A DNA stretch of 64,000 bases from Paracoccus stylophorae (GTDB taxonomy: Bacteria; Pseudomonadota; Alphaproteobacteria; Rhodobacterales; Rhodobacteraceae): positions 2,833,001 through 2,897,000 of the forward strand of contig NZ_CP067134.1 of NCBI RefSeq assembly GCF_028553765.1. The letters run 5' to 3'. Below, piece after piece: positions 36,536 through 46,136 of the stretch (position 1 is the stretch's first letter; each line of letters opens with the position of its first letter). The position numbers and the translations under genes are program-made. Below the pieces are notes generated by a model. That model was not told the origin of the DNA, did no database searches, and saw only the letters and a list, made by a program, of their open reading frames with translations.

Positions 36536-37243
36536 ATGGCCGATAACGACGACGAGATCATCCTGTCGGACCTGGACGACGACGAACTGGTCCAGCAGAT
36601 GATGGACGATCTGTATGACGGTCTGCGAGACGAGATCGAGGAAGGCGTCAACATCCTGCTGGCGCGCGGCTGGACCCCCTATGACGTGCTGACCAAGGCG
36701 CTGGTCGCCGGCATGACCATCGTCGGCCACGATTTCCGCGACGGCATCCTGTTCGTCCCCGAAGTGCTGCTGGCCGCGAATGCGATGAAGGGCGGGATGG
36801 CGATCCTGAAACCGCTTCTGGCCGAGACGGGCGCGCCGCGCATGGGCAAGATGGTGATCGGCACCGTCAAGGGCGACATCCACGACATCGGCAAGAACCT
36901 GGTCAGCATGATGATGGAGGGCGCGGGTTTCGAGGTCGTCGATCTGGGCATCAACAACCCGGTCGAGAAATATCTCGAGGCGATCGCGCGGGAAGAGGCC
37001 GATATTCTGGGCATGTCGGCGCTGCTGACGACGACGATGCCCTATATGAAGGTCGTGATCGACACGATGAAGGAACAGGGCATCCGCGACGATTACATCG
37101 TGCTGGTGGGCGGCGCGCCGCTGAACGAGGAATTCGGCCGCGCCATCGGCGCCGACGCCTATTGCCGCGACGCGGCCGTGGCGGTCGAGACGGCCAAGGA
37201 CTTCATCCTGCGCAAACACAACCGCATGGCGGCCAGCGGATAG
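36536..37243 (+). CDS. Corrinoid (B12-binding) methyl-transfer protein
   Basis: The 235-residue protein has a helical cap domain (about 30-95) and a Rossmann-like B12 domain with the base-off ligand motif GDIHDIGKN, His116 being the lower cobalt ligand. LVGGAPL is the further B12-site block. Alone it carries methyl groups between partner enzymes: dimethylamine-type corrinoid proteins look the same, but the nearby bmt suggests it is the cobalamin module of a split MetH. The folate-binding and reactivation modules are not in the window. GCAGGAG precedes the ATG. Confidence 0.88.
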   Translation: MADNDDEIILSDLDDDELVQQMMDDLYDGLRDEIEEGVNILLARGWTPYDVLTKALVAGMTIVGHDFRDGILFVPEVLLAANAMKGGMAILKPLLAETGAPRMGKMVIGTVKGDIHDIGKNLVSMMMEGAGFEVVDLGINNPVEKYLEAIAREEADILGMSALLTTTMPYMKVVIDTMKEQGIRDDYIVLVGGAPLNEEFGRAIGADAYCRDAAVAVETAKDFILRKHNRMAASG

Positions 37244-37325
37244 CATCTGGCGCGGCGGCACGTTGAACTGCGGCGCGATCCCGCACATGTTGCAGGGAAC
37301 GACCGCAGAACGACAGGATTTCACG

Positions 37326-38186
37326 ATGAACGATTACACCCCGCCGAAGGTCTGGACCTGGAACGACAAGCATGGCGGCGAATTCGCCAGCATCAACCGC
37401 CCCGTCGCCGGCCCGACCCATGACAGGGAACTGCCGGTCGGCAAGCATCCGCTGCAACTGTCTTCGCTGGCCACGCCCAACGGGCAGAAGGTCACGATCC
37501 TGCTGGAAGAGCTGCTGGAGGCGGGACATGACGCCGAATACGACGCCTGGCTGATCCGCATCGGCGAGGGCGACCAGTTCGGCAGCGGCTTTGTCGAGAT
37601 CAACCCAAACTCGAAGATCCCGGCGCTGATGGATCATTCGGCGAACCCGCCGCAACGCGTGTTCGAATCGGGCGCGATCCTGCTGTATCTGGCCGAAAAA
37701 TTCGGCGCGTTCCTGCCTCGCGACACGGCCGCACGAACCGAGACGCTGAACTGGCTGTTCTGGCAGATGGGCGCGGCGCCCTTCGTCGGCGGCGGATTCG
37801 GGCATTTCTATCACTATGCGCCGGTCAAGATCGAATACGCCATCGACCGCTACACGATGGAGACGAAACGGCAACTGGACGTGCTGAACCGGCAGCTGGC
37901 CGACCGCCGCTTCATCGCCGGCGAAGACTACACCATCGCCGACATGGCGATCTGGCCTTGGTATGGACGGCTGACCACCGGCGGCGTCTATGGCGATGCG
38001 GCAACCTTCCTTGACGGCGCCAGCTATGAACACGTGGCCCGCTGGACCAACGAGATAGCCGCGCGCCCGGCGGTCCAGCGCGGCATCATGGTCAACAAGA
38101 CTTCGGGCGAGCCGTCCGAACAGCTGTGGGAACGCCATTCAGCCGAGGATTTCCAGACGAAAACGCAGGACAAGATCGAAGGCTAG
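37326..38186 (+). CDS. yghU: Glutathione-dependent disulfide-bond oxidoreductase, YghU type
   Basis: The 286-residue GST-fold protein shows the YghU features: an N-terminal extension (TWNDKHGGEFASINRP), LATPNGQKVTILLEE in the thioredoxin-like domain, NPNSKIPAL and ESGAILLYLAEK for glutathione binding, then the helical domain. E. coli YghU reduces disulfides and hydroperoxides with two glutathiones. The start at 37326 gives the family N-terminus; an in-frame ATG at 37263 is less likely. It is followed directly by the inverted repeat pair R4. Confidence 0.9.
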   Translation: MNDYTPPKVWTWNDKHGGEFASINRPVAGPTHDRELPVGKHPLQLSSLATPNGQKVTILLEELLEAGHDAEYDAWLIRIGEGDQFGSGFVEINPNSKIPALMDHSANPPQRVFESGAILLYLAEKFGAFLPRDTAARTETLNWLFWQMGAAPFVGGGFGHFYHYAPVKIEYAIDRYTMETKRQLDVLNRQLADRRFIAGEDYTIADMAIWPWYGRLTTGGVYGDAATFLDGASYEHVARWTNEIAARPAVQRGIMVNKTSGEPSEQLWERHSAEDFQTKTQDKIEG

Positions 38187-38194
38187 GAAAAAAT

Positions 38195-38247
38195 GGGGGC
38201 TCTGCCCCCGTCCTTCGGACTCCCCCGGGATATTTGAGCGCCAAGGA
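38195..38247 (-). repeat. Dispersed intergenic repeat, copy R4a (inverted)
   Basis: Reverse-strand core GTCCTTGGCGCTCAAATATC with GGGGGC / GCCCCC (38195-38200 with 38204-38209) at its far end. It begins 8 bases after the yghU stop. Confidence 0.8.
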
Positions 38248-38254
38248 CAGGCCC

Positions 38255-38305
38255 GTCTTTGGCGCATAAATATCCCACGGGGGTCCGGGGGCGTGAAGCC
38301 CCCGG
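38255..38305 (+). repeat. Dispersed intergenic repeat, copy R4b
   Basis: Forward core GTCTTTGGCGCATAAATATC and a perfect hairpin CCGGGGGC / GCCCCCGG (38285-38292 with 38298-38305, loop GTGAA). It lies head to head with R4a, just past the ilvC stop. Confidence 0.85.
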
Positions 38306-38319
38306 CTTTGGCGCGCGGA

Positions 38320-39468
<1,149 letters not shown>

Positions 39469-39470
39469 TC

Positions 39471-39926
39471 ATGCCTGATGCCACCGACCGCCGCATCCTG
39501 CGCCAGCTGCTGGCCGATCCCGACGCGCCCAATGCCGAATTGGCCAGACGCGCGGGCGTTACCCCGACCAGCCTGTGGCGACGGCTGGACAGGCTGCGCG
39601 ACAGGGGGATCATCGCCGGCATTCAGGCCCGCATCGACTGGCGCGCCATGGGATACGAGGTTCAGGTCAGCCTGCGCTTCACGCTGGACAAGACCGATCC
39701 GCGCGCCTTCGACGATTTCATCGCCGCCGCGCGCGAGGTGCCCGAGGTAACCGAGATCCAGACCTTTCTGGGCAGCGTCGATCTGCGCCTTTCGGTGATC
39801 GCGCGCGACATGGCGCATTGGCAGCAGATCTATCGCGACCGGATCCTGCGCCTGCCGCATGTGTCCGACAGCGATGCGCTGATGCTGGTCTCGACCATCA
39901 AGGACAGCGCCGAGCTTGCGCTGTGA
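39471..39926 (+). CDS. Lrp/AsnC family regulator, first of a coupled pair
   Basis: The 151-residue protein has an N-terminal winged helix (DRRILRQLLADPDAPNAELARR..., about 1-60) and the RAM/AsnC effector domain (about 65-145). Such proteins form octamers and respond to amino acids. The ATG follows GAAAAAATC with no strong ribosome site. Its stop overlaps the GTG of the next gene, also an AsnC-family protein. It is divergent from ilvC, which suggests a role in branched-chain amino acid control. Confidence 0.87.
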   Translation: MPDATDRRILRQLLADPDAPNAELARRAGVTPTSLWRRLDRLRDRGIIAGIQARIDWRAMGYEVQVSLRFTLDKTDPRAFDDFIAAAREVPEVTEIQTFLGSVDLRLSVIARDMAHWQQIYRDRILRLPHVSDSDALMLVSTIKDSAELAL

Positions 39927-40396
39927 CCGGGCTGGACGCCACCGATCTGGCGATCCTGCGCATGCTGGGCGCGGATGCCACGAAAAGCGCGGCCCAGATC
40001 GGGCGCGCCGTCGGCATCGGCCAGCCGGCGGCGTGGCGGCGGATTCGCCGGCTGATGGATCAGGGCATCCTGGCCGGGCGGCGGGTGGCGGTCGATACCG
40101 CTGCCCTTGGGTTCGGCGTGACCGTGTTTCTGGGGGTGCGGCTGGCCGCGAAGGGGCGCACCAGCCTTGAGGATTTCGAGCGCGCGGTGACCGCCATTCC
40201 CGAGGTGCAGACGGTGCAGCACGTGCTGGGCCAGTTCGATTATCGTCTGCGCATCGTCGCCCGCGACATCAGCGATTTCGAACGCATCCTGCGCCGCCGG
40301 ATCATGACCCTGCCCGGCGTGGGCCAGGTCGAGGCGAACGTGATGCTGTCCGAAGAACGCCGCCCCGGACCTTTGGGCGGCGTTGACGGTTCGTGA
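39923..40396 (+). CDS. Lrp/AsnC family regulator, second of a coupled pair
   Basis: The 157-residue protein starts at a GTG that overlaps the previous stop (GTGA). Winged helix (TDLAILRMLGADATKSAAQIGRA) and AsnC domain (about 70-145) are both intact. It is clearly a different paralog from its neighbour. The overlap suggests equal synthesis and possibly mixed oligomers. It ends six bases before the convergent reductase gene. Confidence 0.85.
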   Translation: MTGLDATDLAILRMLGADATKSAAQIGRAVGIGQPAAWRRIRRLMDQGILAGRRVAVDTAALGFGVTVFLGVRLAAKGRTSLEDFERAVTAIPEVQTVQHVLGQFDYRLRIVARDISDFERILRRRIMTLPGVGQVEANVMLSEERRPGPLGGVDGS

Positions 40397-40402
40397 CGGC
40401 GG

Positions 40403-41527
40403 CTAGCCCTCGGTCGGCACGATCAGGTATTTCGAGCCGGTCGATTTCCTCTGATACGCCACCACGTTTTCGGGCTTCAGCGCATCGGCCAGGCTGATCC
40501 GGGCGGTATAGTGGCTGGCGAAGGTGGTCCGCATCTCGGCCGCGACGCGCTCATGCATCTTCTTGACGACGGCCGGATCGATGCGTTTGAGGGCATGGAA
40601 CAACAGCCAGCCGCCGATCGACCACTGAAACCCGAAGCCGCGTTTCAGGATCGTCGGCCCGGTATCCAGCGCGCCATAGATATAGGCCTGCTTCATCGTC
40701 GCCGAACCATAGCGGTCGTAATCGTCCATCTTGCGCAGCGCGACCGCCTCCATCGCGTTCAGGATCGTGCCGGTCATCTCGCCTCCGCCGATGGCGTCGA
40801 AGGCCAGCGTTGCGCCCGTCCGGTCGATGGCATCGCACAGACGGTCGAAGAAATCGTCGGCGCTGCTGTCGACCACATGGGTCGCGCCGATGCCCTTCAG
40901 CAGATCGACCTGCTTCTGGCTGCGCACGATGTTGACCAGCCCGATGCCGTCATCCTTGCAGATCCGCACCAGCATCTGACCCAGGTTAGACGCCGCCGGC
41001 GCGTGGACGATGGCGCTGTGGCCCTCGGCCCGCATGGTTTCCACAAAGCCAAGAGCGGTCAGCGGGTTGACGAACAGCGATGCGCCCTCGTCCGGGGTGG
41101 CGTCGTCGGGCAGCACGATACAGGCATCGGGCGTGATCAGCCGCAGATCGGCATACATCGCGCCGCCGATCATCGCCACGCGCTTGCCCACAAGATCCTG
41201 AAGATCGGGACCAGCCTTGATCACCGTCCCGGCGCCCTCATTCCCGACCGGCATGGATTTTCCCAGACGCGCCCGCAGGCCGGGCAAAGCCTTGGGCGAG
41301 ATGCGCGCCGTCAATACGGGATCGTCTGGCGAGCCTTCGGCATGCAGGCTGTCCATGTCGGCCGGCCCAAGCAGCAGGCCCAGATCCGAGGGGTTGATCG
41401 GCGCGGCCTCGACCCGGACCAGCAGTTGGCCCTGTCCGGGGTCGGGAATGTCCACGCGTTCAAGGTTCAGGCGCAGGGTGCCGTCTTCGGAAACGGTCGA
41501 TCTCAATTCTCGGCTGGTCTGGGTCAT
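40403..41527 (-). CDS. MDR-family zinc-type alcohol dehydrogenase-like oxidoreductase
   Basis: The 374-residue protein has a GroES-like N-terminal domain (PINPSDLGLLLGP, VGNEGAGTVIKAG) and a nucleotide-binding domain (about 175-310). Typical zinc ligands of classical alcohol dehydrogenases are not seen, so it resembles the quinone-reductase or enoyl-reductase branch. The substrate is unknown. The start at MTQTSRELRS was chosen over an upstream in-frame codon for family fit. Confidence 0.82.
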   Translation of the reverse strand: MTQTSRELRSTVSEDGTLRLNLERVDIPDPGQGQLLVRVEAAPINPSDLGLLLGPADMDSLHAEGSPDDPVLTARISPKALPGLRARLGKSMPVGNEGAGTVIKAGPDLQDLVGKRVAMIGGAMYADLRLITPDACIVLPDDATPDEGASLFVNPLTALGFVETMRAEGHSAIVHAPAASNLGQMLVRICKDDGIGLVNIVRSQKQVDLLKGIGATHVVDSSADDFFDRLCDAIDRTGATLAFDAIGGGEMTGTILNAMEAVALRKMDDYDRYGSATMKQAYIYGALDTGPTILKRGFGFQWSIGGWLLFHALKRIDPAVVKKMHERVAAEMRTTFASHYTARISLADALKPENVVAYQRKSTGSKYLIVPTEG

Positions 41528-41683
41528 GTCGGTCCTTGCTGGCTGTTTCGGGGGGGCGCAGGCCGCGCGATGCGGTCGCAACGATGCGCCCTTGTGTCAC
41601 CGGCGACAACGCATGGCGGCGGTGGCGGTTCAATTCGCGGGCGCTTGCGTGGCGGGGTGGCGCAATGCGGCCGGGGAAGCACG

Positions 41684-41715
41684 AAAAAACCCCCGCTGCG
41701 GGTGCAAGGGGGGTT
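41684..41715 (-). terminator. Rho-independent terminator of the DUF1127 gene
   Basis: Reverse-strand hairpin with arms AACCCCCC and GGGGGTT (41708-41715 with 41688-41694) followed by six T (A-run 41684-41689). Confidence 0.75.
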
Positions 41716-41737
41716 CGTTCGTCAAGCTGCGATGGCC

Positions 41738-41932
41738 TTAAAAGCCGCGCGCAACCCGCTCGATATCGCCGCGACACAGACCGATATCGTCCAGTTCGCG
41801 GTCCGACAGGCGGTGCAACTCGCGTCGCGTCTTGCGCATATCCTGCCAGGACGTGAACAGCGAGAAGAAGCGGGCGACGACGCTGCCATGGCCTCCGTCA
41901 GCAAAGCTGCGGTTCGTTTCGATGGCCGACAT
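41738..41932 (-). CDS. DUF1127 (YjiS-like) small protein
   Basis: The 64-residue protein ends with the DUF1127 block: RRELHRLSDRELDDIGLCRG. In other alphaproteobacteria such small arginine-rich proteins bind RNA or affect RNA turnover and phosphate or polyamine metabolism; its role here is unknown. AGGTGA precedes the ATG at 41930-41932. It has its own terminator and an upstream inverted repeat, so it is a free-standing regulated gene. Confidence 0.88.
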   Translation of the reverse strand: MSAIETNRSFADGGHGSVVARFFSLFTSWQDMRKTRRELHRLSDRELDDIGLCRGDIERVARGF

Positions 41933-41982
41933 TGTATCACCTGTTCTCAGAGTGCCCATAATGCGGGCAAGTTTCAGTCAGA

Positions 41983-42007
41983 CTGCATGTAGTGTTTGCA
42001 CATGCAG
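41983..42007. promoter_or_regulatory. Inverted repeat upstream of the DUF1127 gene
   Basis: CTGCATGT (41983-41990) and ACATGCAG (42000-42007) form a perfect 8-bp inverted repeat with a 9-base spacer, 51 bases upstream of the start: a candidate operator. The rest of the 273-base gap (to 42205) holds an AT-rich stretch near 42085-42105 flanked by CCGGCT / AGCCGG, and nothing else recognised. Confidence 0.5.
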
Positions 42008-42205
42008 AAAGCCATAGCCATCCACGCAAGGCGGCCATGCGGTTTTTGCATGAGGGGATTGGCGGGTGGGTTTCGCCGGCTAAGAAACAGAAAATTTTTT
42101 AATTTCAGCCGGTAGAGCAACTAAACTCCATTCTGCTCGAACAAGGTTGATCCTGCCCGCCCCGCCCGGTCCCGCCATGCTGCGGCGCGGCATCAAGCGC
42201 GCCAC

Positions 42206-42931
42206 TCAGCCCCCGCGCCAATCGCCCAGTTCCGCCTGCCACAGCGTCAGCGCGGCCACGGCTGCGGTATCCGCGCGCAGGATGCGCGGGCCGAGGCTTA
42301 CCCTGCTGACACTGTCCATGCCGCGCAGCCTTGCGCGTTCGCTGTCCGAAAACCCGCCTTCGGGGCCGATCAGGATCGCCCACGGACCGGCCGGCAGATC
42401 GGCCAGCGTCGCGGCCGGTCCGGCGGCAGCCTCATCGGCCCACAGGATGCGGCGGCGGGCGTCCCACCCGTCCAGCAGCCGCGACAACGGTTGCAGGTCT
42501 TCGACCTGCGGCACGTAGGTTCCGCCGCATTGTTCGGCGGCCTCGACCGCGTGGGCTTGCAGACGATCCTGCCGGATGCGTTCGGAATTGGTGAAATCGG
42601 TCTGCACCGGCAGGATCCGCGCCGCCCCCATCTCGGCCGCCTTCTCGACGATGAAATCGGTGCGCGCCTTCTTGATCGGCGCGAAGATCAGCCACAGATC
42701 GGGCGGATCGCGCTGCGGCGCGGTGCGTTCGGCGATCTGCAACGACCCGCCGCGCTTGCCGGCCTGTTCGATCTGCGCGGCCCATTCGCCGTCGCGCCCG
42801 TTGAACACCGCGATCGCGTCGCCCGGCTTCAGCCGCATCACCCCGGACAGGTAATGCGCCTGCGCAGAGGCAAGCGGCACGGGTTGTCCCGCCGCCAGCG
42901 GGTGATCTATGAACAGTCTGATCTTCGCCAT
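42206..42931 (-). CDS. rsmE: 16S rRNA (uracil1498-N3)-methyltransferase
   Basis: The 241-residue SPOUT-fold enzyme starts MAKIRLFIDHPLAAG. Visible blocks are the PUA-like N-terminal domain, ARTDFIVEKAAEMGA, the SAM-site knot LIGPEGGFSDSE and the C-terminal LGPRILRADTAAVAAL. It methylates U1498 in the decoding centre. The long open frame upstream is the antisense of ubiA. It is divergent from ubiA with only 15 bases between the starts. Confidence 0.95.
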   Translation of the reverse strand: MAKIRLFIDHPLAAGQPVPLASAQAHYLSGVMRLKPGDAIAVFNGRDGEWAAQIEQAGKRGGSLQIAERTAPQRDPPDLWLIFAPIKKARTDFIVEKAAEMGAARILPVQTDFTNSERIRQDRLQAHAVEAAEQCGGTYVPQVEDLQPLSRLLDGWDARRRILWADEAAAGPAATLADLPAGPWAILIGPEGGFSDSERARLRGMDSVSRVSLGPRILRADTAAVAALTLWQAELGDWRGG

Positions 42932-42946
42932 GATGGGGCCGACGCT

Positions 42947-43885
42947 ATGCAAAGCCAGACCGAAAGGCCAGATGCCGTCATCGACGCGCCCAAGGGCAAC
43001 TGGGTGGACCGGTGGGCGCCCGATGCGTGGCGTCCGTTTCTGCACCTGTCGCGCGCCGACCGGCCCATCGGGACATGGCTGCTGCTGCTGCCCTGCTGGT
43101 GGGGGATCGGGCTGGCGATGATGGCGGGCGCGCCGCGCTGGTTCGATCTGTGGATCGCGCTGGCCTGCGGGATCGGCGCCATCGTGATGCGCGGCGCGGG
43201 CTGCACCTGGAACGACATCACCGATCGCGGGATCGACGCGCAGGTGGCGCGGACCCGGTCGCGCCCGCTGCCATCGGGGCGGGTCAGCCTGCGCGGCGCG
43301 TATCTGTGGCTGATCGCGCAGGGGCTGGTCGGGCTGGTGATCCTGCTGACCCTGGGGCCGGCCGCGATCTGGATGGGCGTGGCCTCTCTGGCGCTGGTGG
43401 CGATCTATCCCTTTGCCAAGCGGTTCACGTGGTGGCCGCAGATCTTTCTGGGGCTGGCGTTCAACTGGGGCGTGATGCTGGCCTATGCGGCGCATGCGGG
43501 CCGCGTCGATGCCGCGCCGGTCGTCGCGTGGCTGGCGGGCATCGCCTGGACGATCTTTTACGACACGATCTATGCCCATCAGGACGCCGAGGACGATGCG
43601 CTGATCGGGGTCAAATCCACCGCGCTGCTGTTTGGCCGGAACAGCCCGCGCATCCTGGCGGGCTTTGCGGTTCTGGCGGTCGTGCTGCTGGCGGTGGCCA
43701 TCGGGATGACCGGTCGCAATGTGTTGATCGGTTGGGCCGGGCTGGCGGCGTTCGCCGCGCATCTGGCGTGGCAGCTGCGACTTTTCCAGCCGGATCAGGA
43801 CGCTATGTGCCTGCAGCTGTTCCGGTCGAACCGCGATGCCGGGCTGATCCTTGCGCTGTTTCTTGCCGTCGCGGGGCTGGCCTGA
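42947..43885 (+). CDS. ubiA: 4-hydroxybenzoate polyprenyltransferase
   Basis: The 312-residue inner-membrane enzyme attaches the polyprenyl tail to 4-hydroxybenzoate in ubiquinone synthesis. It has about eight helices and the two Asp-rich motifs: NDITDRGID near residue 85, and the second in YDTIYAHQDAEDD near residue 210. The N-terminus carries a hydrophilic lead of about 25 residues. The 15-base gap to rsmE must contain both ribosome sites, so the promoters overlap the neighbouring genes. Confidence 0.95.
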   Translation: MQSQTERPDAVIDAPKGNWVDRWAPDAWRPFLHLSRADRPIGTWLLLLPCWWGIGLAMMAGAPRWFDLWIALACGIGAIVMRGAGCTWNDITDRGIDAQVARTRSRPLPSGRVSLRGAYLWLIAQGLVGLVILLTLGPAAIWMGVASLALVAIYPFAKRFTWWPQIFLGLAFNWGVMLAYAAHAGRVDAAPVVAWLAGIAWTIFYDTIYAHQDAEDDALIGVKSTALLFGRNSPRILAGFAVLAVVLLAVAIGMTGRNVLIGWAGLAAFAAHLAWQLRLFQPDQDAMCLQLFRSNRDAGLILALFLAVAGLA

Positions 43886-43949
43886 TTGCGCGCCGGGCAC
43901 CGCGCGGCTAGACCGTCCCGGCTTGCCACAGACCGAGGCCCCTAATCGC

Positions 43950-46136
43950 ATGGCACCGTCCCGCAGCCGCATTCCGACCGCGTTTGCCACCCTTGTCGTC
44001 CTGTCCGCCGCCGGTGGGCTGTGCTGGTGGGCGGCGCAGTCGGCGGCCGCGTTCATCGAACAGCGCGCGCGCGAGGATGTGCAGGTCGCGCTGTCCACCG
44101 GCGGGCAGGACTGGGTCGAGGTCGCGACCGACGGGTTGCAGGTCCGTCTGCGCGGCACCGCCCCGACCGAGGTCGCCCGCTTTCGCGCCATGACCCGCGC
44201 CGCCTCGGCGGTCGATCCGTCGCGGGTGATCGACGACATGACCGTAGCCTCGACCGAGGCGCTGACGCCGCCCGACTTCAAGGTCGAACTGCTGCGCGAC
44301 GGCGACGGCATCTCGCTGATCGGGCTGGTGCCGGCGGGCACCGACCGCACCGGACTTGTGCGCACCCTGAAATCCGAAACCGCCGCACCGAAGATCACCG
44401 ATCTTTTGGAAAGCGCAGATTACGCCGTGCCCGAGCGTTGGGACGAGGCGATGGCGTTCGGGCTGCGCGCGGCGCAGATGGCCGCGCGCGCCAAGATCTC
44501 GATCGCGCCGGGACAGGTGCGGATCGCGGCGATCACCGACAGCCGGGTCGAAAAGGGGCGGCTTGAAACCGAATTGCAGCGCGCCCTGCCCGACGGGATC
44601 GCGCTTGAGACGCAGATCTCGGCCCCGCGCCCGGTTATCGCGCCGTTCACCTTGCGCTTTCTGATCGACGAGGACGGCCCGCGCTTTGACGCCTGCGCCG
44701 CCGATAACGAGGCGGGGCGCGCCCGCATCCTGGCCGCCGCCTTGGCGGCAGGCACGGGCGGCAAGCCCGGTTGCACATTGGGTCTGGGCGCGCCAAGCCA
44801 GGACTGGGCGGATGCCGCCGTCGCCGCGATCGAGGCGGTCGCGGCGATGGGCGCGGGGTCGGTCACGATTTCGGATGCCGATATCGCGCTGACCGCGCCG
44901 CAATCGGTCGCGCAGGCGCGGTTCGACGAGGTCGTGGGCCGGCTGGAGCAACGTCTGCCGCGCGTCTTTTCGTTGCAGGCGCTGCGCGACCGGCCCGAAC
45001 AGGTGGATCGCGGACCGGCCGAGTTCGTCGCCGCGCTGTCGGGCGAGCGCAACCTGTCGATGCGCGGCCGGATCACGGATGAGCGGATGCGCGAAGCCGT
45101 GGACAGCTTTGCCCGGTCGCGCTTTGCCGCCGTGCAGGGCAGCCTGCGCAGCGACGCGACGGTGCCGGGCGGCTGGACGGTGCGGGTGATCGCCGCGCTG
45201 GAGGCGATGGACAGCCTGGAAAGCGGCACCGTCGATGTCACGCCCGAACTGATCCGCATCACCGGCACCTCGGGCGATCCGAACGCCGCCGAACACAGCG
45301 CCGCCACGCTGTCGCAGCGACTGGGCGCGGGGGCGCGTTACGATCTGACGATCCGCTATGACCGGCGGCTGGACCCTGCGCTGAACCTGCCCGATGGCGA
45401 GGAATGCGTGCGCCGTCTGAACATCGTCATGTCCGAATCCGAAATCGGCTTCGAACCCAGCAAGTCGCAGATCGCGGGCGATCCGGCACCCACCTTGCGG
45501 CGTATGGCCGGGGTGATGGCCGAGTGCGCGGATTTCCAGATGGAGGCCGGCGGCCATACCGATTCGCAGGGCTCGGAAGGGTTCAACGCCGATCTGTCGC
45601 GCGCCCGTGCGCAGGCGCTGGTCGCGGCGATGGCCGAGGCCGGGATCGACACCGCGAACCTGACCGCGCGCGGTTACGGCGAAAGCCAGCCCATCGCCAG
45701 CAACGACACCGAAGAGGGGCGCGAGGAAAACCGCCGCATCCAGTTCCGCCTGCTGTCGGACCGGCCGGTGCGCAGCGCCCCCCTGCCCGCCCCGGTGACG
45801 CTGTCGGGCGTGACCACCGAGGCGGCGGCGGCACCGCCAGCCGCGTCGGGACCAGCCGTGCCGAGCGGTGCCGGCGCCGAGGGCGGGGAGAGGGCTGCAC
45901 CGCAGCCGCAGGGGCCGCAACTGCCGCAGATCGCGGCCGGTCCGGCCATGGCGGCACCCGCCGTCGTCGGCGTCAGCGAACAGTTCGAGTCACTGGACGC
46001 GCGCGAGGAAAACATTAGGCTGCCGGTGCAGACCCCGGATGACGACACCCCGCGCCCCCGCCCGCGCCCCGAGGACGCGGACGCGCCGGCAGAACCCGAA
46101 GACGCGACACCCCTAGACGCGACCGCCGCCGAATGA
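43950..46136 (+). CDS. Membrane-anchored OmpA-family protein with BON-like modules
   Basis: The 728-residue protein has an N-terminal anchor (about 9-33), a BON-like module (about 38-100), a long middle region with repeated alpha/beta modules, and an OmpA-like peptidoglycan-binding domain at about 490-605 (EAGGHTDSQGSEGFN, LSRARAQAL, GYGESQPIA). The last 120 residues are Pro/Ala/Glu-rich and probably disordered. It should bridge the inner membrane and peptidoglycan. Its stop overlaps the start of the coiled-coil gene (ATGA). Function beyond envelope support is unknown. Confidence 0.82.
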   Translation: MAPSRSRIPTAFATLVVLSAAGGLCWWAAQSAAAFIEQRAREDVQVALSTGGQDWVEVATDGLQVRLRGTAPTEVARFRAMTRAASAVDPSRVIDDMTVASTEALTPPDFKVELLRDGDGISLIGLVPAGTDRTGLVRTLKSETAAPKITDLLESADYAVPERWDEAMAFGLRAAQMAARAKISIAPGQVRIAAITDSRVEKGRLETELQRALPDGIALETQISAPRPVIAPFTLRFLIDEDGPRFDACAADNEAGRARILAAALAAGTGGKPGCTLGLGAPSQDWADAAVAAIEAVAAMGAGSVTISDADIALTAPQSVAQARFDEVVGRLEQRLPRVFSLQALRDRPEQVDRGPAEFVAALSGERNLSMRGRITDERMREAVDSFARSRFAAVQGSLRSDATVPGGWTVRVIAALEAMDSLESGTVDVTPELIRITGTSGDPNAAEHSAATLSQRLGAGARYDLTIRYDRRLDPALNLPDGEECVRRLNIVMSESEIGFEPSKSQIAGDPAPTLRRMAGVMAECADFQMEAGGHTDSQGSEGFNADLSRARAQALVAAMAEAGIDTANLTARGYGESQPIASNDTEEGREENRRIQFRLLSDRPVRSAPLPAPVTLSGVTTEAAAAPPAASGPAVPSGAGAEGGERAAPQPQGPQLPQIAAGPAMAAPAVVGVSEQFESLDAREENIRLPVQTPDDDTPRPRPRPEDADAPAEPEDATPLDATAAE

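Noticed and set aside
42108..42160. tRNA-like string GGTAGAGCAACT
   Set aside because: It resembles a D-arm, but no acceptor stem, anticodon arm or GGTTCGAATCC T-arm follows.
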